64,000 nt of DNA, from the NCBI GenBank assembly GCA_018401705.1, contig JAGYKL010000012.1, positions 47,745 to 111,744 of the forward strand, in the 5' to 3' direction. The notes below the pieces were generated by a model. It saw nothing but the letters and a program-made list of their open reading frames with translations, was not told the origin of the DNA and did not search any database. Of this stretch, positions 37,216-45,859 are shown piece by piece. This DNA is from Bacteroidia bacterium. GTDB lineage: Bacteria; Bacteroidota; Bacteroidia; M30B66. Every line of letters starts with the position of its first letter. Within the stretch, counting starts at the first letter, position 1. The position numbers were made by a program, and so were the translations under genes.

Positions 37216-37345
37216 GGAATGATAAATATCGAGAATAGATAATTTATTGCGTAATCCGAATCTCGCTTTACACTTTCACCTTTTATAATTTCCCAACTTT
37301 CACTTCTCACCCCATACCTTCAATTCCTTTATACTCTTCATCTTC

Positions 37346-37403
37346 ACTTTCACCTTTATACTTTCACCTTTATACTTTCACCTTATTCTACTTTCACCTA
37401 AAT
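37346..37403 (+). repeat. Four direct repeats of about 14 bp (ACTTTCACCTTTAT) just upstream of paaB
   Basis: Units start at 37346, 37360, 37374 and 37390 (the third is 16 bp). Degenerate relatives extend upstream to about 37270 (CACTTTCACC, AACTTTCACTTC). The tract is pyrimidine-rich on this strand and ends 3 bp before the paaB start codon. Confidence 0.8.
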
Positions 37404-37406
37404 ATT

Positions 37407-37678
37407 ATGAACGATTACCACTTTGGGAAGCGTTAGAAGTAAAAACGACTTGAACACAGACACCGTGGAAGCTCTGCACGCTTCAGACGCTAAAATGGCA
37501 TTGAAAATGCAAGAGATGTATACACACGTCGCAATGAAGGCGTTAGCATTTGGGCAGGTTTCAGCCCAGATAACTGCATCAAACCCTGATGAAAACGGAG
37601 AAATGTTTGAGCCTGCAGCCGATGTTTACAGGCATCCAACATTTTACGTCCTGCCTGACGAGCCAAAAACACATGTAA
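37407..37678 (+). pseudogene. paaB: 1,2-phenylacetyl-CoA epoxidase subunit PaaB, frame-disrupted
   Basis: Starting at ATG 37407 the sequence encodes PaaB when small indels are corrected: MNDLPLWEV-like start, then RSKNDL, VEALHASDAKMAL, ARDVYTRRNEGVSIW, ITASNPDENGEMFEPA, YRHPTFYVLPDEPK and HM-stop at 37678. These pieces lie in three frames. PaaB is a small (about 95 residue) subunit that joins PaaAC units and is needed for activity. Length and order are exactly right, so the breaks are probably consensus errors. Confidence 0.8.
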
Positions 37679-37689
37679 TTGAAGTGGGC

Positions 37690-38530
37690 TTTACGGCTGA
37701 ATCTACTCGTTTTAATTGTCCTTGATTTCTCTCTGCTTAGAATCATCCGCTGCCTTGCAGCGAGGAAATTTAGACAGTTTAGTTATTCCAGAGAAGAACT
37801 TTATGGACTTTATTATGCTGATTTTTATTCAGGTTTAGGTTATTCGAATATTATATTTCGTGATTATGCCACTCGCTTTGTTTTATGATGGCAATTGCAT
37901 TGCAGATGGACACTTTGCCAGAAGAAAAATCGCGAATTGAGTTTGGGATGATGCTTTGCAGAATTAGTTCAGCGAGGTCTTTCGCAAAAAAAACTGAATT
38001 TATTGTGATGGGTGCAGCCAGTATTTTTCTGAAATCTACATTCGATTATTTAAGAAAATCGAGCATTGCTCTCTTTGGATAGCCAACTTTATTTGAGGGG
38101 CTCACTTCAGTCGCGTGATTAAACTTTAGAGAAACAATGCGCTTGCAACAACGGTGCTGGTCTGGAAGCCTTTTTTAATTCTTCTTATGGCAAGTGGTAG
38201 AATAGAAAAAGATTTTTCGAGATGCCGGTGATGTGGGAAAGCATATTATTTTTTAAAAGAAAGTCGAAAGTAAAAACCGAGTTATACTTTCAGATTAATG
38301 CTGGTTTGTATTAAATATGAATTATCGCTTCTGGTTAGCGCTACAGTGGTTTCTTCCGAGTTTGATGGTTCAAATACCGGAGGTTTTCAGTTTTTACTTA
38401 ATGATCATGCCTGAGTTTAAATGGATTGAGAATTCAATCGCAGCTGGAGGATAATTAACAAGAAGAAAATATTCCGACCGCTGGTGTATTCTTTGGGGAG
38501 CGATCATAGCCTGAAGATTTGAGAGTTTCA
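37690..38530 (+). pseudogene. Unrecognised gene in an error-rich patch
   Basis: Coding-like fragments occur in several frames (for example ELYGLYYADFYSGLGYSNIIFRDYATRF near 37800 and VKTELYFQINAGLY near 38270), separated by many shifts. The aromatic, strand-like character of the fragments could fit an exported or outer-membrane protein, but I do not recognise the family. Frame and start cannot be fixed. It sits between paaB and an S41 peptidase gene. Confidence 0.35.
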
Positions 38531-38575
38531 AATGGTGGTGCATAATTTCACATATTCAATGCTGCTTTTTAAGAA

Positions 38576-39573
38576 ATGAAGAAGCGGATATACATATTCA
38601 TCGCTACTGCTCATTGGTTTTGCGGCCGTGAGAAAGTTTGCTGGAAAAAGATTTAGCAAGCAGTAATCCACGTGAGAACTTTGAATATCTGTGGAATGAA
38701 GCTGATAAGAAGTATAGCTATTTCGACCTAAAAACATCAATTGGGATGATGTGAAAATCAGTACAGCGATTCAATTTTGATGAGATGTCGGAAGAGCAAT
38801 TGTTTGATGTGCTTGTTGCTATGCTTACGAGTTACGGGATGATCATGTGAATCTTTCTCGCCTTTTAATGTTTCAGTTTATAATGTTCCGCTGAATTACC
38901 AAAGTCATATAACGACCGCACGACGGATGAACATTATTTAACCGAAGCAAGGTATACAGGAGGATTTAAACATGGATTCTTGGATAGCGGAAATGTAGCT
39001 TATTTAAGATACAACTCATTTACTTCTGAGGTAACTAAGCAAGACTTAGATATAGTATTATCCCGATACTCAGAAACCAAAGGTTTGGTTTTCGACATCA
39101 GAGAAAATGGTGGTGGAAGCATATTCAATATTCCACTCATCCTCGAACGCTTTACGCGTGAGAGAAAATTGGCTGCTTATACTATCACCCGGAACGGGGA
39201 AAATTATACCGATTTTACTGAGCCGTCACCCTTTTACCTGAATCAATCTGAGGATGGAGTTGTTTACAATAAGCCGGTTGTTGTACTTTGTGATAGAGGT
39301 TCTTACAGTGCATCCACATTTTTCTCGCTACTAACAAAGGCATTCGACCATATCAAACTTGTAGGCGATACTACCGGTGGAGGAGGTGGACTTCCTAACG
39401 GTGGTCAACTTCCAAATGGCTGGACTTATCGCTTTAGCGTTACGCAACTTTTAGACCTCAATTATCAAAACTTTGCGGAATCCGGAGTGCCTCCGGAAAT
39501 ATATGTTACATTTAATTGGAACGATTTAACTAGAGATGAAATCCTCGATCGGGCCATCTTAGAGCTTAATTAA
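38576..39573 (+). CDS. S41-family peptidase (tail-specific protease type), 5-prime part frame-disrupted
   Basis: The clean part (about 38910-39573) encodes GNVAYLRYNSF, LVFDIRENGGGSIFNIP, VVLCDRGSYSASTFFSLLTKA with the catalytic Ser, and VGDTTGGGGGLPNGGQLPNGW, all S41 core motifs. Upstream, pieces in shifted frames (ENFEYLWNEADKKYSYFDLK, SEEQLFDVLVAML, ELRDDHVNLFSPF) form the usual helical N-terminal domain, and ATG 38576 starts a lipoprotein-like signal. The protease would act outside the cytoplasm. Its position between paaB and paaC is unusual; its stop is 3 bp before paaC. Confidence 0.8.
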
Positions 39574-39576
39574 GAC

Positions 39577-40326
39577 ATGGAAAAACTTACTGATTATATT
39601 ATTCAAATTGCCGACAATAGCCTCATTCTAGGTCAACGTTTGGGCGATTTATGCGGTCATGGTCCAACCTTGGAAACTGATATCGCGCTAACTAACATCA
39701 GCCTCGATTTGTTTGGTCAGGTGAGGAGTTATTACCAGTATGCTGCAAAGCTTATGGGCGGTGATGCCAATGAAGATACAATTGCTTTTCTTCGAAAAGA
39801 AAATGAGTATAAAAATGTGCTTCTAGTCGAGCAGCCCAATACTGATTTTGCCTATGTGATTACAAGGCAGTTTTTTTTCGACCATTTCCACTGGCTTTTG
39901 CAAGATAAGTTGCAGCAAAGCAAGGATGAAACCCTTGCCGCTATTGCTAAAAAATCAATCAAGGAAGTGTCATATCATGTTAGATTCTCCTCAGACTGGA
40001 TGAAACGTCTTGGCGATGGTACAGAAGAAAGTCACCAGCGTATTCAGCAGGCAGTGAATGATTTATGGGTGTATACCGATGAACTTTTTCATATGACTGA
40101 AGCTGACCAAGAAATGCTGCAAAATGGTGTAGGTGTTGACTTGAGTTTATTGAAAGATACTTATTACGAGCGAATTAAGTCGGTACTTGAGGAAGCAACC
40201 ATTGAAATTCCCGAGAGTAATTATTTTCAAAAAGGAGGGAAGAAGGGAGTTCATACTGAGCACATGGGTTTCATCCTTACCGAAATGCAGTATATGCAAA
40301 GAACTTATCCAAATATGACCTGGTAA
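39577..40326 (+). CDS. paaC: 1,2-phenylacetyl-CoA epoxidase, structural subunit PaaC
   Basis: This 249-residue ferritin-like protein forms the heterodimer with PaaA and helps bind CoA. Family motifs are LRKENEYKNVLLVEQPN, DFAYVITRQFFFDHFHWLL, KEVSYHVRFSSDWMKRLGDGTEESHQRIQ and the C-terminal GKKGVHTEHMGFILTEMQYMQRTYP. Sequence is clean and length is normal. It begins 3 bp after the S41 peptidase stop and ends 1 bp before paaD, indicating one transcript. Confidence 0.96.
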   Translation: MEKLTDYIIQIADNSLILGQRLGDLCGHGPTLETDIALTNISLDLFGQVRSYYQYAAKLMGGDANEDTIAFLRKENEYKNVLLVEQPNTDFAYVITRQFFFDHFHWLLQDKLQQSKDETLAAIAKKSIKEVSYHVRFSSDWMKRLGDGTEESHQRIQQAVNDLWVYTDELFHMTEADQEMLQNGVGVDLSLLKDTYYERIKSVLEEATIEIPESNYFQKGGKKGVHTEHMGFILTEMQYMQRTYPNMTW

Positions 40327-40327
40327 A

Positions 40328-40828
40328 ATGACCTTGCCTGAACCCTATATCGAAGATGATTTAAGGGAAATCCTTGATGGTGTTTCAGATCCTGAAATTC
40401 CCGTTTTGACTGTGCTGCAGATGGGAGTTGTGCGCTCAGCGCGACTTGAAAACGGCAAGGCAAAAGTACAGATAACTCCAACTTATAGCGGTTGCCCTGC
40501 TATGGATGTTATTGGTGATGATATTAAGAAAGCCTTGAAGGAAAATGGGTATGATGCTGAGGTTGAATTAATTCTCTCTCCGGCTTGGTCAACCGATTGG
40601 ATTACCCCTGCTGGCAGAACCGCATTAGAAAAATATGGCATAGCAGCGCCTTTAGAGGCGGATGCAGATAAAGAAGCTTTGTTGGGAAATAAAAGGATTG
40701 TTAAATGTCCTCAATGTGGCTCTACCAACACAATTTTGGTAAGTCAGTTTGGTTCAACAGCATGCAAAGCATTATTCAAATGTGAGGATTGCTTAGAGCC
40801 ATTCGATTACTTTAAGTGTTTGAAGTAA
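40328..40828 (+). CDS. paaD: Phenylacetyl-CoA epoxidase assembly protein PaaD
   Basis: This 166-residue protein has an N-terminal MIP18/DUF59 domain (VSDPEIPVLTVLQMGVVR, TPTYSGCPAMDVI) and a C-terminal zinc-ribbon-like part with CPQCGSTNT and CKALFKCEDCLEPFDYFKC. PaaD is thought to help mature the Fe-S or diiron centres of the epoxidase. It directly follows paaC. The 184-bp gap after it separates the epoxidase block from the ORF6N gene. Confidence 0.94.
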   Translation: MTLPEPYIEDDLREILDGVSDPEIPVLTVLQMGVVRSARLENGKAKVQITPTYSGCPAMDVIGDDIKKALKENGYDAEVELILSPAWSTDWITPAGRTALEKYGIAAPLEADADKEALLGNKRIVKCPQCGSTNTILVSQFGSTACKALFKCEDCLEPFDYFKCLK

Positions 40829-41012
40829 TAGCATCATTTATCACAGGATGTTAACATTTCATGTTGAAATTGATTTCATCTTGTCGCAATCGATTTGTTA
40901 CAAAATTCAGAAGAAAGTTATCAACCGTACTGTTGATATTGATTTCTTGTTCAGCTATTTAACTTGGAAAAGGTGGATTAGTTTTAGTTCCCACTATTAA
41001 TCATTACATAGT

Positions 41013-41552
41013 ATGAAAACTGAGAATTTAATCATCCCAGAGCGCATTCTGAAATCAATTTATCTCATTAGAAATCAAAAAGTGATGCTTGATCACGAAT
41101 TGGCTCAACTTTATGGAGTGGAGACAAAACGTTTGAATGAACAGGTAAAACGAAATAGTTCAAGATTCCCTGATGACTTTATGTTTCAGCTAAGTGTCGA
41201 AGAATGGAATCACTTGAGGTCGCAAATTGCGACCTCAAGTGATTCGTCTGATAACTCTTGGGGCGGCAGAAGAGTCTCTCCTTATGTTTTTACTGAATTA
41301 GGCGTTGCCATGCTCTCCTCTGTTTTGAATTCTCAAATCGCCATTCAAATGAACATTTCAATAATGCGTGTTTTTGTTCATATGCGAAAATGGTCTGCTA
41401 ACTATGAAGAATTGATAAATAGATTAGAAGAGTTAGGTCAGGAGCAAAGCATACATTCAGAACAAATTCGATCTATTTATAATCTCATTGAACAGCTTGT
41501 TTCACCTTCAATTAAAAACCGAAAACCACTTGGTTATCATGTTGATCGATAA
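41013..41552 (+). CDS. ORF6N domain protein
   Basis: This 179-residue protein has an ORF6N domain: IPERILKSIYLIRNQKVMLDHELAQLYGVETKRLNEQVKRN (residues about 8-48), FPDDFMFQLS, then SWGGRRVSPYVFTELGVAMLSSVLNS. ORF6N is a DNA-binding domain of phage and plasmid origin (related to KilA-N modules). The C-terminal helix is a coiled coil (YEELINRLEELGQEQSIHSEQI). A perfect 39-bp palindrome lies in the coding sequence at 41207-41245. It interrupts the PAA gene order between paaD and paaG, suggesting it is a passenger. Confidence 0.88.
   Translation: MKTENLIIPERILKSIYLIRNQKVMLDHELAQLYGVETKRLNEQVKRNSSRFPDDFMFQLSVEEWNHLRSQIATSSDSSDNSWGGRRVSPYVFTELGVAMLSSVLNSQIAIQMNISIMRVFVHMRKWSANYEELINRLEELGQEQSIHSEQIRSIYNLIEQLVSPSIKNRKPLGYHVDR
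41207..41245. repeat. Perfect 39-bp inverted repeat inside the ORF6N gene
   Basis: Arms of 19 bp (41207-41225 and 41227-41245) are exact reverse complements around a single central A; the core is GAGGTCGCAAATTGCGACCTC-like. The arms encode the segment NHLRSQIATSSDS. A hairpin this perfect inside a gene is not expected by chance. Confidence 0.9.
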
Positions 41553-41648
41553 TATGCATTTTTATATTTTGTGCCAAAAGCTACTTCTTTTTAAAAAGTC
41601 ATCGCTATTCTAGTGAGCTTCCGTATTTTGCAGGATTAAAATATTTCA

Positions 41649-42428
41649 ATGGAATCTATTCAACATGAAGTAAATCAAGGGCTTGGTGTAATTCGCCTTA
41701 ACCGTCCCGAAGTGTTTAACTCTTTCAATAGAGAAATGGCTTTGTCGATGCAGAAGGTTTTAGATGCTTTTGCATCTGATGAATCTGTAAGGGCAATCCT
41801 AATCACTGGTAATGGCAAGGCATTCTGCGCCGGTCAAGATTTAAAAGAGGTCACAGACCCAGAGAGTAATCCAGGTTTTAAAGCCATTTTAGATGAGCAT
41901 TATAATCCCATCATTCGAAGAATAAGAAATATTGAAAAACCTATAGTTGCAGCTGTTAATGGTGTAGCAGCAGGAGCAGGAGCCAATATCGCTTTAGCAT
42001 GCGATATCGTTTTGGCAAGCGAACAAGCTTCTTTCATTCAGGCATTCAGTAAGATTGGTTTAGTTCCAGATAGCGCTGGGACTTTCTTTCTCCCAAGACT
42101 TATTGGATTTCAAAAGGCTAGTGCCTTGTGTATGTTAGGCGACAAAGTAGGAGCGGAGGAAGCTGAGAGACTAGGCATGGTTTATCAGGTTTTCAAGGCC
42201 GAATCCCTCGAAGAGGAAGCTGTGAGAATGGCTTTAAAATTAGCTCAGATGCCAACTCTGGCACTTGGTCTAACGAAAAGACTTCTAAATGAAAGTTTAA
42301 GCAATGACCTTGAAGCTCAGCTTAAGCTAGAAAGTAAACTGCAGATTCAGGCAGGTTCGAGCAATGATTATAAAGAAGGAGTAACCGCTTTTGTAGAAAA
42401 AAGAAAGCCCGAATTTAAAGGCAACTAG
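41649..42428 (+). CDS. paaG: 2-(1,2-epoxy-1,2-dihydrophenyl)acetyl-CoA isomerase PaaG
   Basis: This 259-residue crotonase-fold enzyme converts the ring epoxide to the oxepin-CoA. Oxyanion-hole motifs are FCAGQDLKEV near residue 60 and NGVAAGAGANIALACDIVLAS near residue 105. The catalytic region SKIGLVPDSAGTFFLPRLIG, with Asp in place of the Glu of normal hydratases, is the PaaG signature. ATG 41649 gives a normal length. It is the first gene of the paaGHIJ block; a hairpin overlaps its stop. Confidence 0.9.
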   Translation: MESIQHEVNQGLGVIRLNRPEVFNSFNREMALSMQKVLDAFASDESVRAILITGNGKAFCAGQDLKEVTDPESNPGFKAILDEHYNPIIRRIRNIEKPIVAAVNGVAAGAGANIALACDIVLASEQASFIQAFSKIGLVPDSAGTFFLPRLIGFQKASALCMLGDKVGAEEAERLGMVYQVFKAESLEEEAVRMALKLAQMPTLALGLTKRLLNESLSNDLEAQLKLESKLQIQAGSSNDYKEGVTAFVEKRKPEFKGN

Positions 42429-42446
42429 GCAAATTTGCTTAGTTTT
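42423..42446. terminator. Weak intra-operon hairpin at the paaG stop
   Basis: AACTA-gGCAAA/TTTGCt-TAGTT forms a stem overlapping the stop codon, followed by only a short T-run. It may reduce read-through or stabilise the upstream mRNA. Confidence 0.35.
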
Positions 42447-42472
42447 GACCTACCAAAATCATAGTTAACTAA

Positions 42473-43633
42473 ATGAATAAAGTTGCCATTATTGGTGCAG
42501 GCACAATGGGAATTGGAATTGCTCAAGTTGCCGCCATGGCGGGATGCACAGTTCTAATTCATGATGCTTATTCTGATGTATTATCAAAAGGGATTTACAA
42601 TCTCGAAAAGACCTTTGAAAAACTTGTCGCAAAAGGCAAGTTTTCTTCTGAACAAGCTGCTGATATTTTAAAAAGAATTCAACCAGCTTATGAATTAAGC
42701 GAATTGATGCATTCTGAATTAGTCATTGAAGCCATTGTAGAAGATTTGGATGTCAAAAGAAAAGTCTTCAAAGCTCTTGAAAATGTGGTAAAACCTGATG
42801 CTGTTCTTGCCTCAAACACAAGTTCATTGTCAATTGCATCTATTGCTGCATCATGCACTCACCCGGAACGGGTTATCGGAATTCATTTCTTTAACCCGGC
42901 TCCACTCATGAAGCTTGTTGAGGTTATTCCTGCTATTCAAACAAGTTCGGATATTCTCTCAAGCGTAACAAAAACAATCGATTCGTGGAAAAAGGTTGTC
43001 GCGATTGCTAAGGATACTCCAGGCTTTATTGTGAACCGGGTTGCTCGTCCTTTTTACAGCGAAGCGCTTCGTATTTTTGAAGAAGGTATTGCAGATTTCG
43101 CTACCATCGATCATGCAATGAAAAATATTGGAGGTTTCAGAATGGGACCTTTCGAATTGATGGACTTTATTGGTAATGACGTAAATTATGCTGTTACCGA
43201 GTCTGTCTTTACAGCCTTTTATTTTGACCCGAGATATAAACCTGCTTTTACACAAAAACGGCTCTCCGAGGCAGGTTTTCTAGGTAGAAAGACTGGTCGC
43301 GGTTATTATGACTACCGAGATGGAGCTCTTCCTTTAACAGCAGCTGGAAATGAGGGATTGGAAAGGCAGATATTTGAACGTATTTTAGTAATGCTTATCA
43401 ATGAAGCCGCTGATGCTCTTATGTTTCAAGTTGCATCTGCCAAAGACATTGATAATGCTATGACTAGTGGAGTAAATTATCCGAAAGGACTACTCGCTTG
43501 GGCCGATGAATTTGGTATTGACAGAGTAGTCGATACTCTGGATTCGCTTTATGATGAATATCATGAAGACAGATACCGTTGTTGCGCTCTGCTTCGCAGG
43601 ATGAAAAGAGAATCAAGAAACTTTTACGATTAA
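42473..43633 (+). CDS. paaH: 3-hydroxyacyl-CoA dehydrogenase PaaH
   Basis: This 386-residue enzyme oxidises (3S)-3-hydroxyadipyl-CoA to 3-oxoadipyl-CoA with NAD. The Rossmann motif is VAIIGAGTMGIGIAQVAA at the N-terminus. SNTSSLSIASIAA, VIGIHFFNPAPLMKLVEVI with the catalytic His, and DTPGFIVNRVARPF follow in family order. The C-terminal domains carry GPFELMDFIGNDVNYAV and SEAGFLGRKTGRGYYDY. Its stop is 1 bp before the paaI start. Confidence 0.95.
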   Translation: MNKVAIIGAGTMGIGIAQVAAMAGCTVLIHDAYSDVLSKGIYNLEKTFEKLVAKGKFSSEQAADILKRIQPAYELSELMHSELVIEAIVEDLDVKRKVFKALENVVKPDAVLASNTSSLSIASIAASCTHPERVIGIHFFNPAPLMKLVEVIPAIQTSSDILSSVTKTIDSWKKVVAIAKDTPGFIVNRVARPFYSEALRIFEEGIADFATIDHAMKNIGGFRMGPFELMDFIGNDVNYAVTESVFTAFYFDPRYKPAFTQKRLSEAGFLGRKTGRGYYDYRDGALPLTAAGNEGLERQIFERILVMLINEAADALMFQVASAKDIDNAMTSGVNYPKGLLAWADEFGIDRVVDTLDSLYDEYHEDRYRCCALLRRMKRESRNFYD

Positions 43634-43634
43634 G

Positions 43635-44042
43635 ATGAATCCCGCCGAAATCGTTAATAAAATGTATTCACATGATGGTTTCAGCCAATGGCTGGGAATC
43701 AAAGTGGATGCTATTTCTGAAGGGAAATGTGAATTATCACTCACAGTCAGAAAAGAAATGCTCAACGGTTTTGGAATAGCTCACGGTGCAATAGCTTATG
43801 CATTGGCTGATTCTGCCCTTGCTTTTGCTTCAAATTCTCACGGAAGACAATCTTTAAGCGTAGATACTTCAATAAATCACCTGGAAGCCGCCAGAGAAGG
43901 CGATAAGCTAATTGCAAAAGCTACTGAGAACTCGCTCAAGAATCGCTTTGGTTTATATACCATCGAGGTTTTCAAAGAAAAAACACTGATTGCCCTTTTT
44001 AAAGGTACAGTTTATAGAACTGATAAAGAATGGCAACCTTAA
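43635..44042 (+). CDS. paaI: Hydroxyphenylacetyl-CoA thioesterase PaaI
   Basis: This 135-residue hotdog-fold enzyme hydrolyses dead-end CoA esters formed in the pathway. The active-site helix is NGFGIAHGAIAYALADSALAFASNSHG and the second strand region is SVDTSINHLEAAREGDKLIAKA. It lies between paaH and paaJ with almost no spacing, the usual place for this accessory gene. Confidence 0.93.
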   Translation: MNPAEIVNKMYSHDGFSQWLGIKVDAISEGKCELSLTVRKEMLNGFGIAHGAIAYALADSALAFASNSHGRQSLSVDTSINHLEAAREGDKLIAKATENSLKNRFGLYTIEVFKEKTLIALFKGTVYRTDKEWQP

Positions 44043-44053
44043 AATAGTAGAAT

Positions 44054-45259
44054 ATGGAAGAAGCATATATTATTGACGGAATCAGAACTCCCATTGGTTC
44101 CTATCAGGGCACATTGTCGGTAGTTAGAACAGACGATTTGGCGGCTTTGGTTATTAAGAAGGTTGTTGAAAAGCAGCCCAATATCCCTACAGATTCTTAT
44201 GACGATGTTATCCTTGGCTGTGCCAATCAGGCAGGCGAAGACAACCGAAATGTTGCTCGCATGGCTTCATTGTTGGCAGGCTTGCCTTTTACAGTTCCTG
44301 GCGAAACCGTTAATCGTTTATGCAGCTCAGGTTTGGCCGCAATAATTAATGCTTCCAGAGCCATTAAAGCAGGAGATGGTCATCTATTTATCGCCGGAGG
44401 TGTTGAGAACATGACACGAGGTCCTTTGGTAGTTTCTAAACCTTCATCTGCCTACGGCACAGATTCAAAAATGTATGATTCCAGCTTTGGCTGGAGATTC
44501 GTAAATCCTAAAATGCACGAGCTTTTTGGTACTGACGCCATGGGTGAAACAGCCGAAAATCTGGTCGATTTATACAAAATCTCCAGAGAAGATCAGGATG
44601 CTTTTGCGTTGAGAAGTCAGCAAAAAGCCACTAAGGCGTGGGAGTCTGGACGATTAGCCGAAGAGGTTGTCGAGGTAGTTATCCCTCAACGAAAGAAAGA
44701 TCCAATCATCTTTGCAAAAGATGAATTTGTAAAACCACAAAGCTCAGCAGAAGGATTAGCTAAGCTAAGAGCAGCCTTCAGGAAAGATGGCAGCGTGACT
44801 GCTGGAAATTCTTCTGGATTAAATGATGGAGCCGCGGCAACGATAATCGCATCCGGCGAAGCCGTGAAAAAATATAACCTTAAGCCTATAGCAAGAATTG
44901 TTAGTTCGGCAGTTGTTGGTGTTGAACCAAGAATTATGGGCATTGGCCCTGTTGAAGCTAGCAATCGTGCTTTAGCAAAAGCAGGTATTACCATGTCTGA
45001 TGTTGATATAATTGAGCTCAACGAGGCTTTCGCTGCTCAGGCTTTGGCATGTATTCGTGCCTGGGGACTAAAGGATGACGATGAACGCATAAATCCTAAC
45101 GGAGGAAGTATTGCCATTGGTCATCCACTGGGTGTTACAGGTGCTAGAATTGCATATTCAGCTGCATTAGAATTGCAAAAGACTGGCAAACGATATGCAC
45201 TCATAACCATGTGCATTGGAGTAGGACAGGGCTATGCCGCTGTGATTGAACGAGCTTAG
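44054..45259 (+). CDS. paaJ: 3-oxoadipyl-CoA / 3-oxo-5,6-dehydrosuberyl-CoA thiolase PaaJ
   Basis: This 401-residue thiolase performs the two thiolytic steps of the pathway, releasing acetyl-CoA and succinyl-CoA. The nucleophile Cys lies in VNRLCSSGLAAI near residue 90, and the catalytic His and second Cys are in GGSIAIGHPLGVTGAR and MCIGVGQGYA near the C-terminus. The insertion with FVNPKMHELFGTDAMGETAENL is typical of the PaaJ/PcaF subgroup. The gene follows paaI by 11 bp. Confidence 0.95.
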   Translation: MEEAYIIDGIRTPIGSYQGTLSVVRTDDLAALVIKKVVEKQPNIPTDSYDDVILGCANQAGEDNRNVARMASLLAGLPFTVPGETVNRLCSSGLAAIINASRAIKAGDGHLFIAGGVENMTRGPLVVSKPSSAYGTDSKMYDSSFGWRFVNPKMHELFGTDAMGETAENLVDLYKISREDQDAFALRSQQKATKAWESGRLAEEVVEVVIPQRKKDPIIFAKDEFVKPQSSAEGLAKLRAAFRKDGSVTAGNSSGLNDGAAATIIASGEAVKKYNLKPIARIVSSAVVGVEPRIMGIGPVEASNRALAKAGITMSDVDIIELNEAFAAQALACIRAWGLKDDDERINPNGGSIAIGHPLGVTGARIAYSAALELQKTGKRYALITMCIGVGQGYAAVIERA

Positions 45260-45301
45260 TTTTTACTCAAACCAAAAGCAAATAATTTCAATTAAATCTA
45301 A

Positions 45302-45859
45302 ATGAAGAAATCACTTTCCACTGAAGATAAATCAAGCATTTTAAGCTTATTAAAAACGCGCTTTGAAAAGCAAATGCCATGGCACAAAGCAATAGAATGG
45401 ACTGAAGTGCAGACTAAACTGGAGAGTAATAATGATAAGCTTTGGTCACTTTGGCAAATGGAAACCACCGGAGGAGAACCTGAGTTGGTAGAGTATTTAA
45501 AGGAATCAGATGAATATGTATTTTGTGATTGTTCTCCGGAAAGCCCTTCCGGGCGGAGGAGTTTATGCTATGATGATGAAGCATTAAACACTAGGAAGGA
45601 AAATAAGCCCAAAGGAAGCGCATTGCAAATGGCTTTTGAAATGGGTATTGAGTTATTAAATGAAAAAGAGTATCGCAAATTGCAAGAATTTAAGCATTTG
45701 GATAGTAAGACTTCATCATGGCTTCAAACTCCTGCAGATGTAAGAAAACTTGGCGGTGCTATTTTTGGCGACTTCAGATACGATCGTGTTTTTATTTATC
45801 ATAATGGTGTTCAGTCGTATTATGCAGCGAGAGGTTTTAGAGGAATTTTAAAAGTTTAA
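45302..45859 (+). CDS. DUF4256 family protein
   Basis: This 185-residue cytoplasmic protein matches DUF4256: LLKTRFEKQMPWHKAIEW, ETTGGEPELV, VFCDCSPESPSGRRSLCYDDEAL, MGIELLNEKEYRKLQ, and KTSSWLQTPADVRKLGGAIFGDFRYDRVFIYHNG with AARGFRG near the end. The family has no known function. It follows paaJ by 42 bp and may be co-transcribed, but members elsewhere are not tied to phenylacetate genes as far as I know. A GC-rich hairpin covers the SPESPSGRR codons. Confidence 0.9.
   Translation: MKKSLSTEDKSSILSLLKTRFEKQMPWHKAIEWTEVQTKLESNNDKLWSLWQMETTGGEPELVEYLKESDEYVFCDCSPESPSGRRSLCYDDEALNTRKENKPKGSALQMAFEMGIELLNEKEYRKLQEFKHLDSKTSSWLQTPADVRKLGGAIFGDFRYDRVFIYHNGVQSYYAARGFRGILKV

Noticed and set aside
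37346..37403. CRISPR-like array
   Set aside because: Units are only about 14 bp and contiguous, with no spacers and no cas genes nearby.
41013..41552. Prophage remnant around the ORF6N gene
   Set aside because: No phage structural, integrase or lysis genes are adjacent; it appears as a single gene.
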